A stretch of 64,000 bases of DNA from Haliea sp964022665 (GTDB taxonomy: Bacteria > Pseudomonadota > Gammaproteobacteria > Pseudomonadales > Halieaceae). Positions 42,959 through 51,899 of the stretch are shown one piece after another; within the stretch, counting starts at the first letter, position 1; every line of letters starts with the position of its first letter. The notes under the pieces are model-generated. The model searched no databases. It was not told where the DNA came from and saw only the letters and a program-made list of their open reading frames with translations. The stretch is from assembly GCA_964022665.1 (NCBI GenBank), contig CAXIDF010000002.1:62001-126000 (forward strand), given 5' to 3'. The translations under genes were made by a program, and so were the position numbers.

Positions 42959-44620
42959 TCATTGCCCTACTGCCTCTGCCGCGAGCCGTTGGGCCGCCTC
43001 CGCCGCGCTCAGGTCGCGTCCGGCCAGAATATTCAGGCGCAGCAGGGTCTGCTCGCCCACCACCCCGTCAGCCCGCAGCTGCTGGCTGGCCTGAAACAGA
43101 CGCACACGCTCCGCCAGCGCGGGTGAGTATGCGCCGGAAGAAAGCGCTGTGGCCTGCCCATCAAGCTTGGCAAACAGGCCGGCGATATCGGCCACAACTG
43201 GGCCCGAGTCCGCCCGACCCACCGGACCGGAGAACCCCTCCGGTGGACGCCAGAGCAACTGGTAAGCACCCCGCCAGTGCGGCGCGAGCTGCGTAAAAGG
43301 CACGCGCTGCAGCCCCGCTTCCGACCACAACAGGGCATTGCCCGCAGCCTCCCCCAGGAACACGGCGGCAGCCGCAAAGCGATCCGCAGTAATCAGGTCC
43401 AGGAGCACCGGACGGTTGAGTGCGATCACGTCCTGCCAGGTGTCGGCGCTACCACGGTGGCAGCTCAGGGGAAAGCGTACAGTGTCGTCACAGAGAAGTT
43501 CCAGCGGCGGAGCTGGCCCCGCCGCCTGCAACTGCCAGAGCGCTTGCAGGCCCTGCGCCGGCGCAAGCTCCCAGGAAGGTGTGGCCGGGGCCACGGCCGC
43601 AGCCGGCGTGGCAGGCAGTGCTGCAGCATCCTTGCCGACATCGGCCGCAGCGGGAACCGCAGGCGCGGGGGCCTGTGCCGGTGCCGCCACTGGCACCGCG
43701 GGCTGGCCGACTCGCGCCAGCCACCACACCGCGGCGAGCAGCAATATGAGTCCGGCAGCCGCTGCTACAACACGCAACTGCTGCCGCCGGGGCGATGCCG
43801 CGCCCTCTTCCCCCAGCACCTCTGCAATTGCCTGCGCCAGCACCTGCCGGTCGGCCTGTGTCCGGTTGCGACCATACGTGCCCAGCAAAATACGATCGCA
43901 CAGTACGTTGATCAACCGGGGAATACCGCGAGTCGCGCGGTGGATACCACGCACCACGTCCGGCGGAAACAGCTCGCGGCCAGCCGGCAGGCCGGCAATC
44001 TGCAAGCGGTGACGGATATACGCTGCAGTTTCCGCCTGGTTCAGTGGCGCCAGCGTGTAGCGCGCAGTAATGCGCTGGTTGAGCTGACGCAGTTCAGGCC
44101 GCTGCAGCAGCTGCGCGAGCTCAGGCTGGCCAATCAACACAATCTGCAGCAGTTTCTCGCTGTGCGTTTCGAGGTTGGTCAGCAGGCGAATCTGCTCCAG
44201 CACATCAAAATCAAGGTGCTGTGCCTCATCGATCAGAAGCACCGTCTTGCGACCCTGGGCGTGATTCTCCAGCAGATAGCTATGCAGGCTGTCGGTGAGG
44301 GTTTTCAGCGAGGGCTGGTTGCCGTCATAGGCAATGCCCAACTCATCGCACACGGTCGCGAGCAACTCCTGCGCATTCAAGGCCGGGTTCAACACAATGG
44401 CGATATCGGTATCGGGCGGCAGTTGCTCCAGCAGGCAGCGGTTGATTGTGGTCTTGCCGGTACCCACCTCGCCGGTGAGCAGAATAAAGCCCCCGCCACT
44501 GCCCACACCGTAGAGCAGGTGCGCCAGTGCATCGCGGTGCCGTGGACTCATGAACAGATAGCGCGGGTTTACCGCGATCGAGAAGGGCGTTTCACTGAGG
44601 CCGAAATACTGAAGGTACAT
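42959..44620 (-). CDS. gspA: Type II secretion assembly ATPase GspA/ExeA
   Basis: A 553-residue protein. The N-terminal AAA ATPase starts MYLQYFGLSETPFSIAVNP with Walker A TGEVGTGKTT near residue 53 and Walker B VLLIDEAQHLD near 128; a transmembrane helix lies near residues 282-300; the periplasmic end carries a peptidoglycan-binding domain (YSPALAERVRLFQASQQLRADGVVGEQTLLRLN). It couples ATP to wall remodelling for secretin insertion. It is cotranscribed with gspB. The gspC-N core genes are not in the window. Confidence 0.94.
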   Translation of the reverse strand: MYLQYFGLSETPFSIAVNPRYLFMSPRHRDALAHLLYGVGSGGGFILLTGEVGTGKTTINRCLLEQLPPDTDIAIVLNPALNAQELLATVCDELGIAYDGNQPSLKTLTDSLHSYLLENHAQGRKTVLLIDEAQHLDFDVLEQIRLLTNLETHSEKLLQIVLIGQPELAQLLQRPELRQLNQRITARYTLAPLNQAETAAYIRHRLQIAGLPAGRELFPPDVVRGIHRATRGIPRLINVLCDRILLGTYGRNRTQADRQVLAQAIAEVLGEEGAASPRRQQLRVVAAAAGLILLLAAVWWLARVGQPAVPVAAPAQAPAPAVPAAADVGKDAAALPATPAAAVAPATPSWELAPAQGLQALWQLQAAGPAPPLELLCDDTVRFPLSCHRGSADTWQDVIALNRPVLLDLITADRFAAAAVFLGEAAGNALLWSEAGLQRVPFTQLAPHWRGAYQLLWRPPEGFSGPVGRADSGPVVADIAGLFAKLDGQATALSSGAYSPALAERVRLFQASQQLRADGVVGEQTLLRLNILAGRDLSAAEAAQRLAAEAVGQ

Positions 44621-44705
44621 AGTTGCCTGCGCTGCCTGGGCCGGAGCAGTGGAAAGCCGGTGTCACACCGCTACAGCGGCTTACCGGACCGGTGGTTGTG
44701 TCCGG

Positions 44706-45029
44706 TCAGGGACACATCCACGCCGTATAGTCCCCGGTACCTTCGTGAATGGATTCACGCACTACCGCATTTCCACCCATCGTCAGGGCACGTTCGCGGG
44801 CGAGGTTGTCGAGTTCAACCCGAACTTTGTTTTCGCCGCGCTCAATGCCGGCCACCTTCCACGCCACGTTCGTGGTAATGCTGCCGAGACGTTTGCACTG
44901 CGCCACGTCAGAAGCTTCCAGCAGGGGCAGGGCACGCGCGTCATCCGGGATTTTGACCCAGGTACACGCTGCCAGCAGCGCGGATACAACCGCAAGCGTG
45001 GCCAAAGAGCGAACCGTGTGCGCGTTCAT
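44706..45029 (-). CDS. DUF4156 lipoprotein
   Basis: A 107-residue protein starting at the ATG at 45029, with an ideal GGAGG eight bases ahead. The signal peptide ends in a lipobox (SALLAAC), so it is a lipoprotein with Cys near residue 19. The mature part (CKRLGSITTNVAW.VAGIERGENKVRVELDNLARERALTMGGNAVV) matches DUF4156. A transport or stress role is not established. It lies 85 bases ahead of gspA on the same strand. Confidence 0.85.
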   Translation of the reverse strand: MNAHTVRSLATLAVVSALLAACTWVKIPDDARALPLLEASDVAQCKRLGSITTNVAWKVAGIERGENKVRVELDNLARERALTMGGNAVVRESIHEGTGDYTAWMCP

Positions 45030-45165
45030 GCTTAACCTCCAACAAGTCAGCCGGCAGATTACCACAGGCGAGGCACTGCGGGTACAGCCGCCCGCCCCTC
45101 ACGCCGCAGCGACACTGCCTCGATCGTGGTCCGCCGGAAGGGGCTCTGGGAAACCGGTAGACCGC

Positions 45166-46041
45166 CTAGAGGATTACCGTGCGCTGCCCGTTCAGCTGCA
45201 CTCGCTCCTCGCAATGCAGCCGCACCGCATGCGACAGCGCCGTCGCCTCGGTGTCGTGCCCCAGGTGAATCATCTGCTCCACCGAGACCTGGTGGTCAAT
45301 TGCCTTCACTTCCTGGGCGATAATAGGGCCTTCATCGAGATCCGACGTGACGTAGTGTGCCGTGGCTCCGATTACTTTTACCCCACGGTCATAGGCCTGG
45401 TGATAGGGTCGGGCGCCCTTGAAGCCGGGCAGGAAGGAGTGGTGAATGTTGATCGCCCGCCCCGCGAGTTCAGTACACAGCGCATCCGAGAGAATTTGCA
45501 TATAGCGCGCCAGCACCAGCAGGTCAGCCTGCTGTTCGCGAAACAGTTGCAGCAACTTCGACTCCTGCACCGCCTTCTGCTCCGGGCTGACCGGCAGGTA
45601 GTGATAGGGCAGCCCGTACCATTCCACCAGTTCACGGCAGTCTTCATGGTTGCTGACCACGCCAACGAGCGTGGCCGGCAGTGCGCCAGCGCGCCACTTG
45701 GTCAGCAGAGCCACCAGGCAGTGGTCGTAGCGGGAAACCGCCAGTAACACACGTGGCAGCTCATCCGCGGGTCGCAGCCGATAATACATGCCCATATCGT
45801 CTGCGAGCAGGGCAAAGCGCCGGGCAAACTCTGCAAAAGGCACCGTCATCGCGCGGTCATCGAAGACACAGCGCAAATGGAAGGTGCCGCTTACCGGGTC
45901 ACTGAAATTGGAAATCTCGGTGATGAAGGCGCCCGCTTCCAGAAACAGCTGGGAGTAACGCGCCACGACACCGAGTCGGTCCGGACACTGGAATGACAGA
46001 ATATAGGCGCGCGGCACAGCGCCCGATGTTGGCTCGGTCAC
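45166..46041 (-). CDS. purU: Formyltetrahydrofolate deformylase
   Basis: A 291-residue enzyme hydrolysing 10-formyl-tetrahydrofolate to formate and tetrahydrofolate, which supplies formate for purine synthesis and balances one-carbon pools. The N-terminal ACT domain (ILSFQCPDRLGVVARYSQ) precedes the formyltransferase-like domain with INIHHSFLPGFKGARPYHQAYDRGVKVIGATAHYV and DEGPIIAQE; the catalytic His and Asp are in those motifs. Length matches PurU (about 280). Confidence 0.95.
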   Translation of the reverse strand: MTEPTSGAVPRAYILSFQCPDRLGVVARYSQLFLEAGAFITEISNFSDPVSGTFHLRCVFDDRAMTVPFAEFARRFALLADDMGMYYRLRPADELPRVLLAVSRYDHCLVALLTKWRAGALPATLVGVVSNHEDCRELVEWYGLPYHYLPVSPEQKAVQESKLLQLFREQQADLLVLARYMQILSDALCTELAGRAINIHHSFLPGFKGARPYHQAYDRGVKVIGATAHYVTSDLDEGPIIAQEVKAIDHQVSVEQMIHLGHDTEATALSHAVRLHCEERVQLNGQRTVIL

Positions 46042-46083
46042 GAAAATCCTCTCTCAGCTTTGGTCGCACCCGGGGGCGAACCG

Positions 46084-46926
46084 TCAGAAGTTGAACCCGT
46101 TGCCGGATACCACCGGTACATTGGTCCACAGATCATTGGGGTCACGATACCAGCCGGCCGCCGCGAGTGCACCGCCATCGAGATTAATTGTCGTGCCGGT
46201 AACCCAGGCCGACAGCCCGGAAGCCAGAAACAGCGCGCAACCCGCAGCGTCCTCCGGTGTACCAAAGCGCTCCAGCGGTATCCAGCGACGGGTATGCGCC
46301 TGATGCTCGGGTGCAATCAGCTGGGAGGGCCGCACCTGCGCGGTCTCGGTGGTTTCCGGGGCAATGGCGTTGACGCGAATGCCATCCGGACCGAGCTCCA
46401 GCGCCAGGCTGCGGGTGAAGCCGGTTATCGCGTGTTTGAAGGCACAGTAGGTCGTTACCATGGGAATGCCGCGGAACGCCTCGATGGAGGAGATGCTGAT
46501 GATGCTGCCGCCGCGACCGCGGGACTGCAGCAGTGGGATAGCGGCGCGGGTCACCGTGAAAATGTGTTTCAGGTTGACGCCGTACAGCTGCTCAAGGTCT
46601 TCATCGGTGCAGGCCGCAAACGGTTTGATGATGCCGAGGAAATCACCCACGTTGTTCACCAGCACGTCCAGGCCGCCAAAGCGCGCTTGCACCTGGGCCA
46701 TCAGCGCATCGACAGCGGCCCGGTCGCAGACATCGGTATGCGACACCAGCGCTTCGGTTGCACTGGCATCCAGTGCCGCCTGCAGGTCGGCACAGCGGTC
46801 GGCATCTTTCTCGGCAACGACCAAGTGTGCGCCACGTGTCGCGAAAGCTTCTACAATGGCACGGCCAATACCGGCACCGCCACCGGTAACCAGAACGATC
46901 TTCCCTGTGAAATCGAGATCCTGCAT
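46084..46926 (-). CDS. SDR-family oxidoreductase
   Basis: A 280-residue short-chain dehydrogenase. TGGGAGIGRAIVEAF lies at residues 14-28, NNVGD near 94, SIEAF then the catalytic Tyr and Lys in YCAFKHA near 160. VNAIAPETTET and LFLASGLSAWVTG.TINLDGG are family features. GGAGAC lies before the ATG, and a long palindrome sits just upstream. The substrate is unknown; it does not appear to belong to the threonine operon. Confidence 0.88.
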   Translation of the reverse strand: MQDLDFTGKIVLVTGGGAGIGRAIVEAFATRGAHLVVAEKDADRCADLQAALDASATEALVSHTDVCDRAAVDALMAQVQARFGGLDVLVNNVGDFLGIIKPFAACTDEDLEQLYGVNLKHIFTVTRAAIPLLQSRGRGGSIISISSIEAFRGIPMVTTYCAFKHAITGFTRSLALELGPDGIRVNAIAPETTETAQVRPSQLIAPEHQAHTRRWIPLERFGTPEDAAGCALFLASGLSAWVTGTTINLDGGALAAAGWYRDPNDLWTNVPVVSGNGFNF

Positions 46927-46935
46927 ATCCGTCTC

Positions 46936-46956
46936 CTGCTCAAATTATTCGAGCAG
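46936..46956. promoter_or_regulatory. 21-bp near-palindrome ahead of the SDR gene
   Basis: CTGCTC-AAATTATTC-GAGCAG is symmetric at all but one pair of positions plus the centre. It ends ten bases before the SDR start codon and next to its GGAGAC ribosome binding site, so it could be an operator or a translation-control hairpin. Confidence 0.4.
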
Positions 46957-46970
46957 TTGATATACCAGAT

Positions 46971-47004
46971 GCGCCTGCGCAATGCATGCGAACGCGCCTG
47001 CGCA
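46971..47004. repeat. Direct repeat GCGCCTGCGCA
   Basis: Two exact 11-base copies (46971-46981 and 46994-47004) start 23 bases apart in the gap between the SDR and XRE genes. It may be a regulator site or simple GC-rich drift; nothing else in the gap supports either. Confidence 0.3.
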
Positions 47005-47073
47005 GACCACGCCCCCCGCACAGAGTTTATGTAGTTAGGCCGGGGCGCGTAGGCCGGGCCGCGCAGGCCGCCG

Positions 47074-47646
47074 TTACTTGTAGGTCACCACCAGGTAACC
47101 CCGCAGCGGTGTGTCACCCAGCGACTGAATGCTGTGCTCCACATCCGCCCGGTAATGCGCCGAGTCGCCGGCCGCCAGCTGACACTCGGTGTTTCCCGCC
47201 ACCACCTGTGCCGCACCCGCCGCCAGGGTCAACAGTTCGCGCGTACCGCTGTAATGCGGTGAGCTGTCGAGGCTCGCACCGGGCTGCAGGAGCAATTCGT
47301 AGAACTCCACGTGTTTTTCCATATGCAGGGGCGACAGTGTGCGAATCTGGCACTCGTCATCGGCACGGAACAGGCTTGAGGGGTCGTCCGCCCTCACCAC
47401 TTCAATCAGGCCACTGGCCAGCGGGTCATCCACCAGTTCGCCTATACTGAGTCCGAAGGCCTGGGCGATACGGAAGGTTACCGCCAGCGTTGGGTTGGCC
47501 TGGCCACGCTCAATCTGGCTCAACATGGAGCGACTGACGCCGGACGCAGCTGCCAGCTGATCGAGTGTAAACCCATGAACCTGGCGCAGTTCGGTGACCC
47601 GCTCACACAAGACCTTACTGGCGGGGTCCAGCGCTGATTTGGACAT
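47074..47646 (-). CDS. XRE-family regulator with cupin domain
   Basis: A 190-residue repressor-type protein: the N-terminal helix-turn-helix (FTLDQLAAASGVSRSMLSQIERGQANPTL, about residues 22-52) is joined to a C-terminal cupin (HYSGTRELLTLAAGAAQVVAGN, LAAGDSAHYRADVEHSI) that should sense a small ligand. It is divergent from tdh with a palindrome in the gap, so threonine or glycine catabolism is its likely target. I start at the ATG at 47646; an in-frame ATG at 47697 would extend into the palindrome area. Confidence 0.9.
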   Translation of the reverse strand: MSKSALDPASKVLCERVTELRQVHGFTLDQLAAASGVSRSMLSQIERGQANPTLAVTFRIAQAFGLSIGELVDDPLASGLIEVVRADDPSSLFRADDECQIRTLSPLHMEKHVEFYELLLQPGASLDSSPHYSGTRELLTLAAGAAQVVAGNTECQLAAGDSAHYRADVEHSIQSLGDTPLRGYLVVTYK

Positions 47647-47714
47647 GCGATTTTCCAGTTTAGTAGAAGGATTTCTTGTATCCGGGATATTACCCATCTA
47701 CTATACCGGATAAA

Positions 47715-47730
47715 TTCCACTATAGTGAAA
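47715..47730. promoter_or_regulatory. Palindromic operator at the tdh promoter
   Basis: TTCCACTATAGTGAAA has a perfect 10-base core CACTATAGTG with TT/AA ends matching. It ends seven bases before the tdh ATG. Its centre holds TATAGT, itself a credible -10 hexamer. This is the likely site of the divergent XRE-cupin regulator. Confidence 0.55.
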
Positions 47731-47737
47731 TACCGTT

Positions 47738-48766
47738 ATGCAAGCACTGGTCAAGAAAGAAGCACGTCCCGGCCTCTGGCTGGAAGAGGTACCGGAACCC
47801 GCATTCGGCATCAATGACGTGCTGATCAAGGTCAAGCGCACCGCCATCTGCGGCACGGACATGCACATTTTCCACTGGGATGTCTGGGCGCAGAAAACGG
47901 TGCCCGTTCCCATGATCGTCGGCCACGAGTTCGTCGGCGAGATCGTTGAAGTAGGCTCCAATGTAGTGGACTTCCATCCGGGCCAGATTGTCTCCGGCGA
48001 AGGCCACGTGGTCTGTGGCCGCTGTCGCAACTGCATGGCCGGCCGCCGTCACCTGTGCGCGAAAACCAGCGGCATCGGCGTGGACCGCTCCGGCGCTTTC
48101 GCCGAGTACATGGCTCTACCCATGTCCAACGTGTGGGAGCATTCAGCAGGGATCGATCTCGATGTCGCCGCCCTCTTCGACCCTTTCGGCAACGCCGTCC
48201 ACACCGCATTGCAATTCGACCTGCTCGGGGAGGACGTGCTCATCACAGGTGCCGGGCCTATCGGTGCCATGGCAGCTGCAGTGTGCAAACATGCCGGTGC
48301 GCGCCACGTGGTGATCACCGACGTGATCGACAAACGCCTGGAACTGGCTGCCACCCTGGGCGCCACACGCACCGTAAACGTGACCCGGGAGAGCATTGCC
48401 GATGTCCAGCAATCGCTGGGCATGGACGAAGGCTTTGATGTGGGACTGGAAATGTCCGGCAACCCGCAAGCGTTTCGCGACCTGCTGGCCAACATGTGCC
48501 ACGGGGGCAAGGTGGCGATGCTGGGCATCCCCAGCGAGAACACAGCGATAGACTGGAACACGGTCATCTTCAACATGCTCACCCTGAAAGGTATCTACGG
48601 CCGGGAAATGTACGAAACCTGGTACAAGATGTCGGTCATGATCGAGTCCGGGCTGGATATTTCGCCGGTGATTACCCACCGCATGAGCTTCCGCGAGTTT
48701 CAACATGGCTTCGATGTCATGAGCTCCGGCGAAGCGAGTAAAGTCGTACTGAACTGGGAGGACTGA
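47738..48766 (+). CDS. tdh: L-threonine 3-dehydrogenase
   Basis: A 342-residue zinc-dependent medium-chain dehydrogenase oxidising L-threonine to 2-amino-3-ketobutyrate. CGTDMHIFHWDVW holds the catalytic zinc Cys, GHEFVGEIVEVG follows, and the structural zinc site is the C-rich EGHVVCGRCRNCMAGRRHLC. The NAD-binding GAGPIGAMA is in place. Length is as in E. coli (341). There is no ribosome binding site; the TATAGT inside the palindrome, if used, would give a leader of only a few bases. kbl follows six bases after the stop. Confidence 0.96.
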   Translation: MQALVKKEARPGLWLEEVPEPAFGINDVLIKVKRTAICGTDMHIFHWDVWAQKTVPVPMIVGHEFVGEIVEVGSNVVDFHPGQIVSGEGHVVCGRCRNCMAGRRHLCAKTSGIGVDRSGAFAEYMALPMSNVWEHSAGIDLDVAALFDPFGNAVHTALQFDLLGEDVLITGAGPIGAMAAAVCKHAGARHVVITDVIDKRLELAATLGATRTVNVTRESIADVQQSLGMDEGFDVGLEMSGNPQAFRDLLANMCHGGKVAMLGIPSENTAIDWNTVIFNMLTLKGIYGREMYETWYKMSVMIESGLDISPVITHRMSFREFQHGFDVMSSGEASKVVLNWED

Positions 48767-48772
48767 ACCACC

Positions 48773-49960
48773 ATGTACAGCGCATTTCGGGAACACCTGG
48801 CCGGCCAGCTGGCCGATATCGAGTCCGCGGGGCTGACCAAACACGAGCGCCTCATCACAACGCCCCAGGGCGCGCACGTGGGTGTGGCAAAGCGGGAGGT
48901 GCTGAACCTCTGCGCCAACAACTATCTGGGGCTGGCGCAGCACCCCGCCGTGAATGCCGCCGCGGCCGAGGGCCTGCGCGAGTGGGGCTATGGCATGGCT
49001 TCCGTGCGCTTCATCTGCGGCACGCAAACCCTGCACAAACAGCTGGAACAAAGGCTGTCTGGGTTTCTCGGTATGGACGACACCATCCTCTACCCCTCCT
49101 GTTTCGACGCCAATGGCGGCCTGTTTGAAACCCTCTTGGGCGCAGAGGATGCGGTGATCTCCGATGAACTCAACCATGCCAGCATCATCGACGGCATCCG
49201 CCTGTGCAAGGCACAGCGCTTCCGCTACCGCAACAATGACATGGGCGACCTGGAAGCACAGCTACAGGCGGCAGACGCCGCCGGCGCCCGTTTCAAGTTG
49301 ATCACCACTGACGGTGTGTTTTCCATGGACGGCTATATCGCGCGCCTCGATGAAATCTGCGATCTGGCGGAGCGCTACGGCGCGCTGGTGCACTTTGACG
49401 ACTGCCATGCCACCGGTTTTCTCGGCGGCAACGGCAAAGGCACACACGAATACCGCGGCTGCATGGACCGCGTGGACATCATCACTGGCACCCTGGGTAA
49501 AGCCCTCGGTGGCGCCAGCGGCGGCTACACCGCTGCGCGACAGGAGGTGGTGGACCTCCTGCGTCAGCGCTCGCGCCCCTATCTTTTCTCCAACACGGTG
49601 GCGCCACCGGTCGTGGCCGGCGCAATCAAGGCACTGGATCTGGTGGAATCCGAACCGGGCCTGCGCCGGCGGCTGATCGAGAATACCGCCCGCTTTCGGG
49701 AGGGTCTCGAAACACTGGGCTTTGAGCTGTTGCCGGGGGAGCACCCCATCGTGCCCGTTATGCTGCACGATGCAGCAACGGCAGCGAAGTTTGCCGATGC
49801 CATGCTGGCCCGTGGCGTTTACGTGGTCGCCTTCTCCTTCCCGGTAGTGCCGAAGGGCAAGGCGCGCATTCGCACACAGATGTCGGCAGCGCTGAGCGCG
49901 GACGATGTTGAGCACGCACTGAGCGCTTTTGCCGCCGCACACACTGAACTGGGCTCCTGA
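48773..49960 (+). CDS. kbl: Glycine C-acetyltransferase (2-amino-3-ketobutyrate CoA ligase)
   Basis: A 395-residue PLP enzyme of the alpha-oxoamine synthase family that splits 2-amino-3-ketobutyrate with CoA into glycine and acetyl-CoA. ANNYLGLAQHP, GYGMASVRFICGTQTLHKQLE and the PLP lysine in IITGTLGKALGGASGG are intact, with DDCHATGFLGGNGKGTHEY before it. Together with tdh it makes the two-step threonine-to-glycine pathway. GGAGG stands ahead of the ATG. Confidence 0.96.
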   Translation: MYSAFREHLAGQLADIESAGLTKHERLITTPQGAHVGVAKREVLNLCANNYLGLAQHPAVNAAAAEGLREWGYGMASVRFICGTQTLHKQLEQRLSGFLGMDDTILYPSCFDANGGLFETLLGAEDAVISDELNHASIIDGIRLCKAQRFRYRNNDMGDLEAQLQAADAAGARFKLITTDGVFSMDGYIARLDEICDLAERYGALVHFDDCHATGFLGGNGKGTHEYRGCMDRVDIITGTLGKALGGASGGYTAARQEVVDLLRQRSRPYLFSNTVAPPVVAGAIKALDLVESEPGLRRRLIENTARFREGLETLGFELLPGEHPIVPVMLHDAATAAKFADAMLARGVYVVAFSFPVVPKGKARIRTQMSAALSADDVEHALSAFAAAHTELGS

Positions 49961-49999
49961 CGCAGGCGTGCAGTAAAGGCAAGGTTCATAGGCGATTGC

Positions 50000-50030
50000 T
50001 TGCCAATAGCCCCTCCTGTCTGCCTATACT
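50000..50030 (+). promoter_or_regulatory. Candidate promoter of the Entner-Doudoroff operon
   Basis: TTGCCA (50000-50005) and TATACT (50025-50030) are 19 bases apart, about 30 bases ahead of edd. The -10 is good, the -35 and spacing weak. No HexR-type palindrome is apparent. Confidence 0.3.
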
Positions 50031-50061
50031 TGTTACGCCACTCTCGCGTTTTGAGTATTTT

Positions 50062-51882
50062 ATGCTGCATTCAACCATCGAGTCTGTCACCGATCGTATC
50101 CATGAACGGAGCCGCGATAGCCGCAAGCGCTACTTGGACAAGGTAGACACTGCGAGCCAGCAAGAGGTAAGCCGCAAGCGGCTGTCCTGCGGCAATATCG
50201 CCCACGCCATGGCAGCCTGCAATGACGAAGGCAAGTCTCTGTTGGCCTCCGACCGCGCCGCCAACCTGGGTATTGTCTCCGCGTACAACGAGATGCTGTC
50301 CGCGCATCAACCCTACGTTGATTTTCCGGACATCATCAAACGGGCCGCACGTGACGCCAATGCGGTTGCCCAGTTCGCGGGCGGGGTCCCCGCCATGTGC
50401 GATGGTGTGACCCAGGGTCGCGACGGCATGGAGCTGTCGTTGTTCAGCCGTGATGTGATCGCCATGGCGACCGGCGTGGCTCTCTCCCACGATATGTTCG
50501 ACGGCGTACTGTGCCTGGGGGTGTGCGACAAAATTGTACCCGGCCTGCTGATTGGCGCGCTCTCCTTCGGCCACCTCCCCACCGTATTCATTCCCGCCGG
50601 GCCCATGCCCTCGGGCTTGCCCAACAAGGAAAAAATCCGGGTGCGCCAGCTGTATGCTGAAGGCAAGGTTGGCCGCGACGCGCTGCTCAAGGCCGAAAGC
50701 GAGTCCTATCACAGCCCCGGCACATGCACATTCTACGGCACCGCCAACAGCAACCAGATGTTGATGGAAATTATGGGGCTACACCTGCCTGGAAGCTCCT
50801 TCATCAACCCCGGCACCGAGATGCGCAACGCGCTGACGGCGGCAGCGGTAAAACAGCTCGCCAAAATCACTAAACAGGGGGACGCGTTCACACCGCTGGC
50901 AGATATCGTCAATGAGCGCAGTCTGGTCAATGCTATCGTGGGGCTGTTGGCAACCGGGGGCTCCACCAACCACGCCATTCACCTCATTGCGATCGCGCGA
51001 GCTGCCGGCATCTTGATCAACTGGCAAGACATGTCGGAACTCTCGTCAGTGGTGCCCCTGCTCTGTCGCATCTACCCGAATGGCGAGGCGGACGTTAACC
51101 ATTTTCAAGCTGCCGGTGGCATGCCATTGCTCGTGCGCGAGTTATTAAGCGGCGGGCTCCTCCATGATGACGTCAAGACGATTCTCGGCCAGGGCGGCTT
51201 AACAGCCTATTGCCGCGAACCCTTCTTCAACCCCGGCGGCCCCGATGAACCGCTTGAGTGGAAACCGGGTGCCACCGCCTCGGCGGACCCGCAGGTGCTT
51301 GCCAGTATCAAAACACCTTTCAGCCCGGAGGGTGGATTCAAATTGCTGACCGGCAACCTGGGGCGCTCCATCATCAAGGTGTCCGCGGTGGCCACATCAC
51401 ACCAGAAGTTGCGCGCGCCTGCGGTGGTTCTCTCGCACCAGGACGAACTGAAAGAAAAATTTGAAGCCGGGGAACTCGAGCGGGACTTTGTGGCAGTGGT
51501 CCGCTATCAGGGCCCCAAAGCCAACGGCATGCCGGAACTGCATAAACTCATGCCCTATCTGGGTATACTGCAGGACAGGGGCTTCAAGGTTGCCCTCGTG
51601 ACCGATGGCAGAATGTCTGGCGCTTCGGGCAAGATTCCGGCTGCGATACATTTATCCCCGGAAGCACTGGACCAGGGTCCAATCGCAAAGCTGAGGGACG
51701 GCGACATCATTGAGCTGGATGCCGAGGCCGGAGCGCTGAATGTACACGCAGCGGATTTCGATACCCGCCCGACGCTACCCGGCGACGGGCAGCCCAACCA
51801 GGGGATGGGGAGAGAAATGTTTCAGGTGTTTCGTAACCAGGTTAGTGCCGCGGAAGACGGTGCTAGTGTGTTTCAGCAGTAG
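50062..51882 (+). CDS. edd: 6-phosphogluconate dehydratase
   Basis: A 606-residue iron-sulfur dehydratase (E. coli Edd has 603) converting 6-phosphogluconate to 2-keto-3-deoxy-6-phosphogluconate. Cysteines for the cluster are in GVPAMCDGVTQGRDGMELSLFSRD and CLGVCDKIVPG, and the C-terminal GRMSGASGKIPAAIHLSPEA is typical. I start at the ATG at 50062 (MLHSTIESV); 22 upstream in-frame residues lack family similarity. It is the first gene of edd-zwf-pgl-eda. Confidence 0.96.
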   Translation: MLHSTIESVTDRIHERSRDSRKRYLDKVDTASQQEVSRKRLSCGNIAHAMAACNDEGKSLLASDRAANLGIVSAYNEMLSAHQPYVDFPDIIKRAARDANAVAQFAGGVPAMCDGVTQGRDGMELSLFSRDVIAMATGVALSHDMFDGVLCLGVCDKIVPGLLIGALSFGHLPTVFIPAGPMPSGLPNKEKIRVRQLYAEGKVGRDALLKAESESYHSPGTCTFYGTANSNQMLMEIMGLHLPGSSFINPGTEMRNALTAAAVKQLAKITKQGDAFTPLADIVNERSLVNAIVGLLATGGSTNHAIHLIAIARAAGILINWQDMSELSSVVPLLCRIYPNGEADVNHFQAAGGMPLLVRELLSGGLLHDDVKTILGQGGLTAYCREPFFNPGGPDEPLEWKPGATASADPQVLASIKTPFSPEGGFKLLTGNLGRSIIKVSAVATSHQKLRAPAVVLSHQDELKEKFEAGELERDFVAVVRYQGPKANGMPELHKLMPYLGILQDRGFKVALVTDGRMSGASGKIPAAIHLSPEALDQGPIAKLRDGDIIELDAEAGALNVHAADFDTRPTLPGDGQPNQGMGREMFQVFRNQVSAAEDGASVFQQ

Positions 51883-51899
51883 AAGACGACCGTACCGTT

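Noticed and set aside
43277..44878. A 533-codon plus-strand ORF antisense to gspA
   Set aside because: Composition is Arg/Gln/Pro-rich as expected from reading GC-rich coding sequence backwards, it shows no family motif, and the opposite strand encodes an intact AAA ATPase.
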